Assembly: GCA_018903055.1 (NCBI GenBank)
Contig: JAHIPW010000175.1
Coordinates: 1 to 11,159, forward strand
Direction of reading: 5' to 3'
Source: DRGV01 sp018903055 [NCBI: bacterium]
GTDB lineage: Bacteria > UBP18 > UBA7526
Length of the DNA stretch: 11,159 nt
The notes under the pieces are model-generated. The model was not told the origin of the DNA, searched no databases, and saw only the letters and a list, made by a program, of their open reading frames with translations. Shown here piece by piece: positions 1 to 4,352 of this stretch (position 1 is the first letter of the stretch; every line of letters begins with the position of its first letter). The position numbers and the translations under genes were made by a program.

Positions 1-240
1 AGGCTCATAAATATCACACTACCCAGGATAAAAGACTTCAGGGGTCTATCCCCGGATTCTTTCGATGGGAAAGGAAATTATACCATAGGGATAACAGAAC
101 AGATCGTATTTCCCGAAATAGACTATGATAAAGTACCCCTTATCCATGGAATGGATGTTACTATTGTAACTACTACAGAATCGAATGCGGAGGCAAAAGA
201 GCTTCTCTCTGCCTTCGGCTTCCCCCTTAAACGCAGATGA
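1..240 (+). CDS. rplE: 50S ribosomal protein L5, C-terminal part (5' end outside window)
   Basis: An open frame runs from base 1 to a TGA at 238-240 and gives 79 residues matching the C-terminal half of L5. The stretch around [12 protein letters not shown], the [16 protein letters not shown] segment and the terminal [12 protein letters not shown] are typical of the family. L5 binds 5S rRNA and helps form the central protuberance of the 50S subunit. The full protein is usually near 180 residues, so roughly 100 residues lie upstream of the window. Its position before rpsN is the standard spc order. The last two codons and the stop lie inside a 13-nt word (232-244) that recurs at 357-369, so the 3' end of the gene is part of a repeat. 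The identification is secure; only the missing start is unknown. Confidence 0.96.
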   Translation, partial: RLINITLPRIKDFRGLSPDSFDGKGNYTIGITEQIVFPEIDYDKVPLIHGMDVTIVTTTESNAEAKELLSAFGFPLKRR

Positions 241-369
241 CCGCCCTTCAGGATCCCGAGAATCCTTTCCCTCGACCCCGAATGGGGTCTCGGGACGAGA
301 ACCCCAGAGGGGCAGGATCCGAGGGGCAGATCAAAACCTGTCTGCCGACAGGCAGGCGCAGATGACCGC
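232..369. repeat. GC-rich inserted block between 13-nt direct repeats, over the rplE stop
   Basis: The 13-mer CGCAGATGACCGC occurs at 232-244 and again, identical, at 357-369. The first copy contains the rplE stop codon. The 112 nt between the copies are GC-rich and hairpin-prone: GACCCC/GGGGTC at 274-279 and 284-289, CCCGAG/CTCGGG at 255-260 and 289-294 (an alternative pairing), and CCTGTC/GACAGG at 337-342 and 347-352. Removing one repeat plus the block leaves a continuous sequence running from the stop codon into 370. The layout looks like an insertion with a target duplication, but no transposase or classic terminal inverted repeat is visible. The word itself also resembles a common intergenic repeat word, so duplication by recombination is an alternative. 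Confidence 0.6.
245..327. repeat. CCTTCAG...GAGGGGC block, long copy
   Basis: This block starts with CCTTCAGGATCCCGAG (245-260) and ends with CAGGATCCGAGGGGC (313-327). The same two ends, the first with one G fewer and the second identical over 15 nt, bound a 36-nt block at 2451-2486 in the rplF-rplR spacer. The extra internal sequence here (261-312) contains the GACCCC/GGGGTC hairpin. The two copies therefore share termini but differ in their interior, which looks like a small repeat with a further insertion inside it. No coding potential is seen. Confidence 0.6.
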
Positions 370-379
370 AGATAACTTA

Positions 380-464
380 GTTCGGAGTTAGGAGTTCGGA
401 GTTAGGAGTCTCCGAACACCGAACGCAAGCGAGCCCGTCAAAGACGGGTGAGCGTGCTCCGAAC
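380..464. repeat. Foldback spacer with nested GC-rich hairpin, upstream of rpsN
   Basis: A 14-nt unit TTCGGAGTTAGGAG is repeated exactly twice (381-394 and 395-408). The inverted word CTCCGAAC follows at 410-417 and again at 457-464, pairing with GTTCGGAG at 380-387 and 394-401. Between the two inverted words sits a GC-rich segment (about 425-456) with a 6-bp stem, CCCGTC 434-439 and GACGGG 443-448, around an AAA loop. No T-run follows, so it is not a convincing intrinsic terminator. Confidence 0.65.
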
Positions 465-480
465 TACTAAATCCGCGGCC

Positions 481-486
481 AAGGAG
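481..486 (+). promoter_or_regulatory. Ribosome binding site of rpsN
   Basis: AAGGAG lies 8 nt upstream of ATG 495. It favours that start over the in-frame GTG at 492, which would add only one methionine. The family also begins MAKKSW. Confidence 0.8.
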
Positions 487-494
487 TAAGTGTG

Positions 495-680
495 ATGGCC
501 AAGAAGTCCTGGATAGCAAAACAGAAAAGGAAACCAAAGTATAAAACCCGGGCATATAATAGGTGTCAGATCTGTGGAAGAAGAAGGGGCTATATGAGGA
601 AGTTCAAGATCTGTCGAATATGTTTCCGGAAGTTGGCCAGCGAAGGTCAAATCCCCGGAGTAACAAAATCATCTTGGTGA
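495..680 (+). CDS. rpsN: 30S ribosomal protein S14, short zinc-binding type
   Basis: This 61-residue protein is the short, zinc-binding form of S14 (type Z), a 30S head protein close to S3 and S10 that binds the 3' domain of 16S rRNA. Four cysteines at residues 24, 27, 40 and 43 form two CxxC pairs and would bind one zinc. The C-terminal end [11 protein letters not shown] is diagnostic. The length equals the family's usual 61 residues. ATG 495 is chosen because AAGGAG at 481-486 is well placed and the protein then begins MAKKSW. It follows rplE as expected, but a 254-nt repeat-filled spacer separates them. The stop is only 4 nt before the next open frame, suggesting translational coupling. 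The identification is very secure. Confidence 0.98.
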   Translation: MAKKSWIAKQKRKPKYKTRAYNRCQICGRRRGYMRKFKICRICFRKLASEGQIPGVTKSSW

Positions 681-684
681 AAAT

Positions 685-1110
685 ATGTGGCGAAAAATAG
701 GAATAGTAATCGGTGGAGTAGTAATACTCCAGATTACATGGTTCTGTAGCATAACTATTCCTTTCATTATCGTTGCGCGATTTTTTGAGACAACAGAACT
801 GGTAAAACTGAGACATATTATACCTTTATTCGTAGTAGTACTACTGTTTTTATTCTGCTGGCTTGTTGGTCGATGGGTAGGAAAAAAGATCGGAGAGAAA
901 GGTTGGTTATATGGTGGTTTGCCATCTTTAGTTTTTGCAGTAATAGCTTTTTTTCGACTGCGGGTGTGGAAGATTTATTATCTTGAAGACGAACCTTTAA
1001 TATCTTCCATTATTGGATTTTGTATTATACCAGCAATTTTGATACTTTTAGGTGTGGCTGGCGGAGTACGTGGTGAAAGGGCAGCAAAGAGACGCAAAGC
1101 AAGAATTTAA
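685..1110 (+). CDS. Small four-helix membrane protein of unknown function inserted in the spc operon
   Basis: I do not recognise this 141-residue protein. Four hydrophobic stretches are visible at about residues 5-31, 44-63, 74-90 and 105-125, so a four-pass inner-membrane protein is likely. A basic loop lies near 62-72 (GRWVGKKIGEKG). The strongly basic C-terminal tail (GERAAKRRKARI) would stay cytoplasmic by the positive-inside rule. Three cysteines (21, 58, 113) fall within or beside helices and form no motif. ATG 685 is 4 nt after the rpsN stop, with GGTGA (676-680) as a weak ribosome binding site, so translation is probably coupled to rpsN. Hand-counted GC over 721-1080 is about 37%, against about 47% in rpsH; part of that is hydrophobic codon choice. 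The normal neighbour after rpsN is rpsH, so this looks like an insertion. The glycine-rich fourth helix recalls small DUF-type membrane proteins, but I make no assignment. Confidence 0.8.
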   Translation: MWRKIGIVIGGVVILQITWFCSITIPFIIVARFFETTELVKLRHIIPLFVVVLLFLFCWLVGRWVGKKIGEKGWLYGGLPSLVFAVIAFFRLRVWKIYYLEDEPLISSIIGFCIIPAILILLGVAGGVRGERAAKRRKARI

Positions 1111-1114
1111 ACTT

Positions 1115-1135
1115 ATAACTCATAACGCATAACTC
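1115..1135. repeat. 7-nt word in three tandem copies before rpsH
   Basis: ATAACTC (1115-1121), ATAACGC (1122-1128) and ATAACTC (1129-1135) stand head to tail in the 46-nt gap between the membrane protein and rpsH. No inverted arm is visible, so this is a direct repeat only. Confidence 0.6.
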
Positions 1136-1150
1136 GCGACCGAAGGGAGC
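1134..1150 (+). promoter_or_regulatory. Repeat junction module carrying the rpsH ribosome binding site
   Basis: TCGCGACCGAAGGGAGC matches TCGCGACTGTAAGGAGC at 1754-1770 in 14 of 17 positions. Both lie at the downstream edge of a repeat region and both contain the Shine-Dalgarno sequence of the next gene. Here AAGGGAG (1143-1149) is 7 nt before ATG 1157. Confidence 0.55.
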
Positions 1151-1156
1151 AAAAAG

Positions 1157-1555
1157 ATGACCGTAACCGATCCCATTGCTGAGATGCTCACCAGAATCAG
1201 AAACGCCAATCAGGCAGGAAAGGAGAGGGTGGATATTCCCTCGTCAAAGATGAAACAGGAGATCGCAAGAATCCTGAAGGAAGAAGGGTACATCAAGAAC
1301 TATCGGGTGATTTCAGACAGAAGGCAGGGAATACTAAGAATCTATCTTAAGTACACCAGTAAGAAGGAGAAGGTAATCAGTGAAATAAAGAGGATTAGCA
1401 AGCCCAGTCTGAAACAGTATGTCAAGGGGAATGAGGTTACCCGGGTCTTGGGTGGATTGGGCGTGGCCATACTCTCCACCTCCCAGGGCATCATGACGGA
1501 TAAGAAAGCAAGAAAAAAGAGGATTGGGGGAGAAGTTATCTGCCACGTGTGGTAG
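1157..1555 (+). CDS. rpsH: 30S ribosomal protein S8
   Basis: This 132-residue protein is S8, a primary 16S rRNA binder in the central domain of the 30S subunit. In many bacteria it is also the autogenous repressor of the spc operon. It starts [17 protein letters not shown]. It ends with the family signature: a TSQGIMTD segment, then the basic [11 protein letters not shown], then CHVW. Length is normal (about 130). ATG 1157 is supported by AAGGGAG 7 nt upstream and by the conserved N-terminus. The classical S8 operator lies near the start of rplE, outside this window, so regulation cannot be judged here. A long repeat-filled spacer follows before rplF. The identification is secure. Confidence 0.98.
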   Translation: MTVTDPIAEMLTRIRNANQAGKERVDIPSSKMKQEIARILKEEGYIKNYRVISDRRQGILRIYLKYTSKKEKVISEIKRISKPSLKQYVKGNEVTRVLGGLGVAILSTSQGIMTDKKARKKRIGGEVICHVW

Positions 1556-1567
1556 GAATAAGTTACA

Positions 1568-1753
1568 AGTAACAAGTAGCAAGTAGGAAAGTGAGGAAGG
1601 CAGAAATCGGTTATTAGAAAACAGAAATCAGTAGGGAGAACAGAAAACGGAAAACAGTTTTCAAATTTCCATTTTCCCTACAGTTCTCCGATATCTATCA
1701 ACTGTTTTCGGATTTCATTGTTCGCTGTTACTTTTTCATTGTTAATTGTTACT
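1568..1753. repeat. Layered foldback filling the rpsH-rplF spacer
   Basis: The 220-nt gap 1556-1775 is non-coding and organised in layers. The outer left side has the tandem-like words AGTTACA, AGTAACAAG, AGTAGCAAGTA (about 1561-1585). The outer right side carries the inverse TGTTACT twice (1726-1732 and 1747-1753), pairing with AGTAACA at 1568-1574. Inside lies the family-A element at 1616-1717. The region stops at the ribosome binding site of rplF. It may form a hairpin in the transcript; no promoter or terminator pattern is convincing. Confidence 0.6.
1616..1717. repeat. Foldback family A, copy 1 (short form)
   Basis: The left segment 1616-1648 matches 9408-9440 in 29 of 33 positions. The right segment 1673-1717 matches 9503-9547 in 39 of 45, both without gaps. 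The 24 nt between the segments here are expanded to 62 nt in the other copy, which carries an additional GC-rich hairpin. CAGAAAAC- and CTGTTTTC-type words on the two sides allow imperfect self-pairing. No reading frame is present, so this is a small non-coding dispersed repeat. Confidence 0.75.
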
Positions 1754-1770
1754 TCGCGACTGTAAGGAGC
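1754..1770 (+). promoter_or_regulatory. Repeat junction module carrying the rplF ribosome binding site
   Basis: This is the second copy of the 17-nt module seen at 1134-1150. AAGGAG (1764-1769) lies 6 nt before ATG 1776. It fixes that start in preference to the upstream in-frame TTG at 1746, which lies inside repeat sequence. Confidence 0.6.
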
Positions 1771-1775
1771 GTAGG

Positions 1776-2330
1776 ATGTCGAGAGTGGGAGAGAAGCCCA
1801 TTATTGTACCGGAAGGGATAAAGGTCCAGATAGAGGGCAATATCTTTACTGCAGAGGGTCCGAAAGGAAAATTAGTAAGGAAGATCCCTTCTGAAATAAA
1901 GGTAGAGGTAAAAGGGAAGGAGATTCTAACCAAAAGGCCGTCCAATGCAAAATCCCATAAATCCCTCCATGGTCTCTCCCGCACCCTCTTGGCCAATATG
2001 ATCAAAGGGGTAAGCGAAGGTTTTTCTAAAACCCTGGAGATTATCGGAGTGGGTTACAAAGCTAACCCGAGGGGTGATAAGCTCATCCTATCCTTAGGCC
2101 TCTCCAATCCCGTAGAGTTCTCCATTCCCAAGGGAATAGAAATAAAGGCAGAGAAGGGAACCCAGATTACCATCTCGGGTCCAGATAAGGGGCTGGTGGG
2201 TGAGACCGCTTCAACCATCCGGGCTCTCAAGCCACCTGAGCCCTATAAGGGAAAGGGTATTAAGTATAAAGGGGAGTATATAAAACGCAAGGTAGGGAAG
2301 ACAGCAGTCACTGGATCAATGGGAACCTAA
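1776..2330 (+). CDS. rplF: 50S ribosomal protein L6
   Basis: This 184-residue protein is L6, which sits at the base of the L7/L12 stalk near the sarcin-ricin loop and the factor-binding site. The two repeated alpha/beta domains are visible: residues about 1-80 beginning MSRVGEKPI, and about 82-175 beginning with the FSKTLEIIGVGYKA segment. The classic signature PEPYKGKGIKY stands near the C-terminus. The usual length is 175-185. ATG 1776 is chosen for the conserved MSRVG start and AAGGAG 6 nt upstream; an in-frame extension to 1746 would come from spacer repeat sequence. It is followed by a 235-nt repeat-filled spacer before rplR, where a gap of a few bases is usual. The identification is secure. 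Confidence 0.98.
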   Translation: MSRVGEKPIIVPEGIKVQIEGNIFTAEGPKGKLVRKIPSEIKVEVKGKEILTKRPSNAKSHKSLHGLSRTLLANMIKGVSEGFSKTLEIIGVGYKANPRGDKLILSLGLSNPVEFSIPKGIEIKAEKGTQITISGPDKGLVGETASTIRALKPPEPYKGKGIKYKGEYIKRKVGKTAVTGSMGT

Positions 2331-2370
2331 AACGCGAATCATTTCGAAGTCCTATATCCTAAATGGTTAG

Positions 2371-2510
2371 TAGTTGGGTTAGGGTAAAGTAGTGGGTATG
2401 GTAGTTAGGTAAGGGTTAGGTCGGAAACACCAATTACCTAACCTAACAACCCTTCAGATCCCGAGGATCTTCAGGATCCGAGGGGCCAAACTAACAACCT
2501 AACCTTAACC
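2371..2510. repeat. Foldback family B (telomere-like words), copy 1, filled form
   Basis: The left arm 2371-2421 is built of GGGTTAGG/GTTAGGTAAGGG words and matches 7698-7748 in 48 of 51 positions without gaps. The middle segment 2429-2450 matches 7757-7778 in 20 of 22. The right segment 2493-2510 is identical to 7785-7802 over 18 nt. The right side (CCTAACC, CTTAACC) is the inverse of the left, so the element can fold back on itself. Relative to the other copy it has an extra 36 nt at 2451-2486. It fills most of the rplF-rplR gap; the remaining flanks 2331-2370 and 2511-2565 show nothing I can name. Confidence 0.8.
2451..2486. repeat. 36-nt GATCC-rich block nested inside family B
   Basis: The block begins CCTTCAGATCCCGAG (2451-2465) and ends CAGGATCCGAGGGGC (2472-2486). 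It is absent from the sister copy, where 7778 runs straight into TAAACC at 7779-7784, equivalent to CAAACT at 2487-2492 here. Its ends are those of the longer block at 245-327. Internally it reads as two diverged copies of CTTCAG-GATCC-GAG. Confidence 0.7.
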
Positions 2511-2565
2511 CTAACCGAATGAGTTAATTTCCAAATTCTGCATTCTGAATTGAAGGGAATAGAGT

Positions 2566-2928
2566 ATGGTTGTAAAAAAAGAACTGGCTAGAGAGAAAAG
2601 GCATAGGAGAGTAAAGAAGAAGATCTTGGGCACTCCCAAGAGACCACGCCTGGTTGTCTTCCGCAGTCTCAACCATTTTTATGCCCAGATTATAGACGAT
2701 CTTTCAGGCAAGACCTTAGTAAGCGCCTCCTCCCTATCTCCCAAGATAAAGGAGAAGAATGAGAAGAGTGGGAATATAAAAGCGGCATATGCCGTAGGAG
2801 AACTTCTTGCGCAAGAGGCCCGGAAGAAAAAGATCGATAGCATCGTCTTTGATAGGGGAGGTTACAAGTACCATGGAAGGGTGAAGGCCTTAGCAGAAGG
2901 GGCGAGAAAAGGGGGACTTAAGTTTTGA
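2566..2928 (+). CDS. rplR: 50S ribosomal protein L18
   Basis: This 120-residue protein is L18, which binds 5S rRNA together with L5 and places it on the 50S subunit. The basic N-terminus (residues 1-25, rich in K, R and H) is followed by [20 protein letters not shown]. The C-terminal [18 protein letters not shown] segment, then GGLKF, is the diagnostic end. Length is normal (about 120). ATG 2566 is preceded by AAGGGA at 2553-2558. It lies between rplF and rpsE as usual, though with long spacers on both sides (235 and 111 nt). The stop codon is part of a 7-nt word, TTTTGAA (2923-2929), repeated at 2969-2975. The identification is secure. Confidence 0.98.
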   Translation: MVVKKELAREKRHRRVKKKILGTPKRPRLVVFRSLNHFYAQIIDDLSGKTLVSASSLSPKIKEKNEKSGNIKAAYAVGELLAQEARKKKIDSIVFDRGGYKYHGRVKALAEGARKGGLKF

Positions 2929-2929
2929 A

Positions 2930-3015
2930 CGTCAAAACGCAAAAACAATTTGCCATTTTTGTCTTGAATTTTGAAATCATTTTAGCGTCTTGGCGTCATT
3001 TTAGCGTCTTGGCGG
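2930..3015. repeat. Foldback with 19-nt tandem repeat in the rplR-rpsE spacer
   Basis: A 19-nt unit (CATTTTAGCGTCTTGGCGT) is repeated at 2978-2996 and 2997-3015 with one mismatch. Its reverse complement resembles the left arm at 2930-2946 (13 of 17 positions), so one or the other copy can pair with it. A smaller stem, CAAAAA with TTTTTG, lies between. The region ends just before the rpsE ribosome binding site at 3024-3029. Confidence 0.65.
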
Positions 3016-3023
3016 TTACAAGG

Positions 3024-3029
3024 AAAGGA
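3024..3029 (+). promoter_or_regulatory. Ribosome binding site of rpsE
   Basis: AAAGGA lies 10 nt before GTG 3040 and 19 nt before the in-frame ATG 3049, so it favours the GTG start. Confidence 0.55.
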
Positions 3030-3039
3030 ACTTAAAACA

Positions 3040-3564
3040 GTGGAGAGAATGAGGAAAGAGTTAGAGAAGAAGATTGAAGGGAAAAGAGAAGAGGAGCTGA
3101 TTGAGAGGGTGGTCTCCATCAATCGAGTCTCTAAGGTGGTTAAGGGAGGGAAGAGGTTTTCCTTTGCGGCCTTAGTAGTAGTAGGCGATGGAAAGGGAAA
3201 GGTGGGGGTAGCTTTGGGCAAGGCCCTTGGTGTTCCAGAGGCCATTAAGAAGGCTCATGGTAAAGCCCGGAAGAATATGATCACTGTTCCCATGAAAGGA
3301 AGAACCATTACCCATAAGATAATAGGAGAGTTTGGGGCCGGAAAGGTTCTCCTTCGTCCTGCCTCGCTGGGCACCGGGGTGATCGCCGGTGGGCCGGTGC
3401 GAGCGGTAATCGAAGCCTGTGGAATAAAAGACATTCTCACCAAGTCTTTGGGAAGCTCCAATCCCCACAACGTGGTAAAGGCCACCCTACTTGCCCTCTC
3501 TAATCTTAAAGAGCTTAAAGAAATAGCTCGCCTGCGGGGGAAGACAGAGGAAGAAATCCTCTGA
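3040..3564 (+). CDS. rpsE: 30S ribosomal protein S5
   Basis: This 174-residue protein is S5, which lines the mRNA entry tunnel and influences decoding accuracy. The N-terminal double-stranded-RNA-binding-like domain spans about 19-84. It contains [19 protein letters not shown], then the [14 protein letters not shown] loop. The C-terminal domain spans about 90-160 with [19 protein letters not shown] and SSNPHNVV. Length is normal. The start is GTG 3040, because the Shine-Dalgarno sequence is too far from ATG 3049; this changes only three residues. The stop TGA (3562-3564) belongs to a 9-nt word repeated at 3673-3681, and a 109-nt inverted-repeat element begins directly after it. The identification is secure; the exact start is moderately sure. 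Confidence 0.97.
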   Translation: MERMRKELEKKIEGKREEELIERVVSINRVSKVVKGGKRFSFAALVVVGDGKGKVGVALGKALGVPEAIKKAHGKARKNMITVPMKGRTITHKIIGEFGAGKVLLRPASLGTGVIAGGPVRAVIEACGIKDILTKSLGSSNPHNVVKATLLALSNLKELKEIARLRGKTEEEIL

Positions 3565-3673
3565 ACCCCGTTAGACTCTCAAAAGACCGTTATATAGTCT
3601 TCTAACAGTTTTGATACCGATTCTAAATTACATTATCAATCTCATTCATTAGTAGATTAGAGTCTAACGGGGT
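3565..3673. repeat. 109-nt element with perfect 15-nt terminal inverted repeats, rpsE-rpmD spacer
   Basis: ACCCCGTTAGACTCT at 3565-3579 is the exact reverse complement of AGAGTCTAACGGGGT at 3659-3673. The interior is AT-rich, with a small stem (AAGAC 3583-3587, GTCTT 3597-3601). The 9-mer TGAACCCCG flanks it at 3562-3570 and 3673-3681, and the first copy contains the rpsE stop codon. Size, perfect terminal repeats and flanking direct repeats resemble a MITE-type non-autonomous element. The alternative is a long RNA hairpin between cistrons. There is no coding capacity. Confidence 0.65.
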
Positions 3674-3695
3674 GAACCCCGCCCCTTTAGGTGGG
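3669..3695 (+). promoter_or_regulatory. Possible hairpins over the first rpmD ribosome binding site
   Basis: GGGG (3669-3672) can pair with CCCC (3677-3680) around TGAA. CCCC (3682-3685) can pair with GGGG-like bases in AGGTGGG (3689-3695), which is the ribosome binding site candidate for ATG 3704. The GGGG also belongs to the 15-nt inverted repeat, so the two pairings compete. This could affect translation; it is inference from base pairing only. Confidence 0.3.
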
Positions 3696-3710
3696 AATAA
3701 AGAATGGTTA

Positions 3711-3752
3711 CAAAAAGGTGCGGGATGAATAACAAAAGGAGCGGGGTGAATA
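3711..3752. repeat. Tandem duplication of an RBS-start segment at the 5' end of rpmD
   Basis: Positions 3711-3731 and 3733-3752 are near-identical (about 18 of 21 with one gap). Each contains an AAGGTG or AAGGAG box followed 4 nt later by a start codon (ATG 3725, GTG 3746). The copies are in frame, so translation from further upstream would read KRCGMN then KRSGVN. Confidence 0.6.
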
Positions 3753-3949
3753 TAAGAATAACGTTGATCAGGGGTCTGGCTGGGAAGAAAGAGCGGCACA
3801 GAAGAACTATCAAGGCCCTGGGCTTAAAGAGGATAGGCTCCTCTGTGATAAAAGAGGATAATCCCCAGATAAGGGGAATGATAGCCAGGGTATCCTATAT
3901 GGTGAAAGTAAATGGAGTTAAACCAGTTAAGAGTACCAAGGGGAAGTAG
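3746..3949 (+). CDS. rpmD: 50S ribosomal protein L30
   Basis: L30 is a small 50S surface protein. The family core is clear: [11 protein letters not shown], then [15 protein letters not shown], then [21 protein letters not shown] choose GTG 3746 because L30 proteins normally begin two to five residues before the ITL strand. This gives 67 residues, and AAGGAG (3736-3741) precedes it. In-frame alternatives are ATG 3725 (74 residues) and ATG 3704 (81 residues); the latter has a better-spaced AGGTGG (3689-3694). The extra residues would be encoded by a tandem duplication and are not family-like. The C-terminus runs about ten residues past the usual end ([13 protein letters not shown]) and overlaps rplO by 38 nt in another frame. 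Identity is secure; the start is not. Confidence 0.93.
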   Translation: MNIRITLIRGLAGKKERHRRTIKALGLKRIGSSVIKEDNPQIRGMIARVSYMVKVNGVKPVKSTKGK

Positions 3950-4352
3950 AAAAAGGCCTAAGAGGGTGGGGAGGGGCAGATCCTCTGGCCACGGGAAGAC
4001 CTCCACCCGGGGCCATAAGGGACAGAAAGCGCGCAGCGGAGGAGGGGTGAAACCGGGCTTTGAAGGAGGCCAGATGCCCCTTGCCCGTCGGCTTCCCAAG
4101 AGGGGTTTTACCAACATCTTCAGGAAAGAGTATACCATCTTAAATGTCAGGGATCTTGAACAGAGGTTTAAAGCCGGGGATGAGATTACACCCGAGGTCC
4201 TTAAGGAGAAAGGCCTTATGGGAAAGAGGGAGAGAATAAAAATCCTCGGTGAAGGAAGATTATCCAAAGGACTTAAAGTGAGGGCCCACGCCTTTTCCAG
4301 AGAAGCGGAGAAGAAGATAAAAGAGGCTGGAGGAGAAGTAATAAGATGTTAA
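3912..4352 (+). CDS. rplO: 50S ribosomal protein L15
   Basis: This 146-residue protein is L15, an internal 50S protein whose long basic N-terminal tail threads through 23S rRNA. The N-terminus [14 protein letters not shown] is followed by [21 protein letters not shown] and the [21 protein letters not shown] motif. The globular domain begins near residue 70 and ends with [17 protein letters not shown]. Length is normal. The ATG at 3912 lies inside the end of rpmD and is chosen because it gives the conserved family start; GGTGA (3901-3905) sits 6 nt upstream. It overlaps secY by 7 nt (4346-4352), so translation of rpmD, rplO and secY is probably coupled. The identification is secure. Confidence 0.98.
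   Translation: MELNQLRVPRGSRKRPKRVGRGRSSGHGKTSTRGHKGQKARSGGGVKPGFEGGQMPLARRLPKRGFTNIFRKEYTILNVRDLEQRFKAGDEITPEVLKEKGLMGKRERIKILGEGRLSKGLKVRAHAFSREAEKKIKEAGGEVIRC

Noticed and set aside
185-391. Open frame of 68 codons over the rplE end and the following spacer
   Set aside because: It runs through the rplE coding end in another frame and then through hairpin repeats. It has no ribosome binding site and a composition unlike the real genes.
434-448. CCCGTC-AAA-GACGGG hairpin as an intrinsic terminator
   Set aside because: No T-run follows, and termination here would cut off the rest of an essential operon. It is treated as a nested repeat hairpin instead.
492-497. GTG 492 as the rpsN start
   Set aside because: It adds only one residue. 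AAGGAG spacing and the family N-terminus MAKKSW favour ATG 495.
1746-1775. N-terminal extension of L6 from an upstream in-frame start
   Set aside because: It would encode repeat DNA, lies upstream of the AAGGAG box and does not fit the family start MSRVG.
2376-2415. G-quadruplex from four GGG runs in the left arm of family B copy 1
   Set aside because: Loops of about 9 and 16 nt make it weak, and the sister copy at 7698 has only three GGG runs. A hairpin with the C-rich arm is the simpler structure.
2371-2510. Eukaryotic telomere contamination suggested by GGGTTAGG words
   Set aside because: The words are irregular, occur twice between bacterial ribosomal genes, and are followed by inverse words. 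They are part of a local repeat family.
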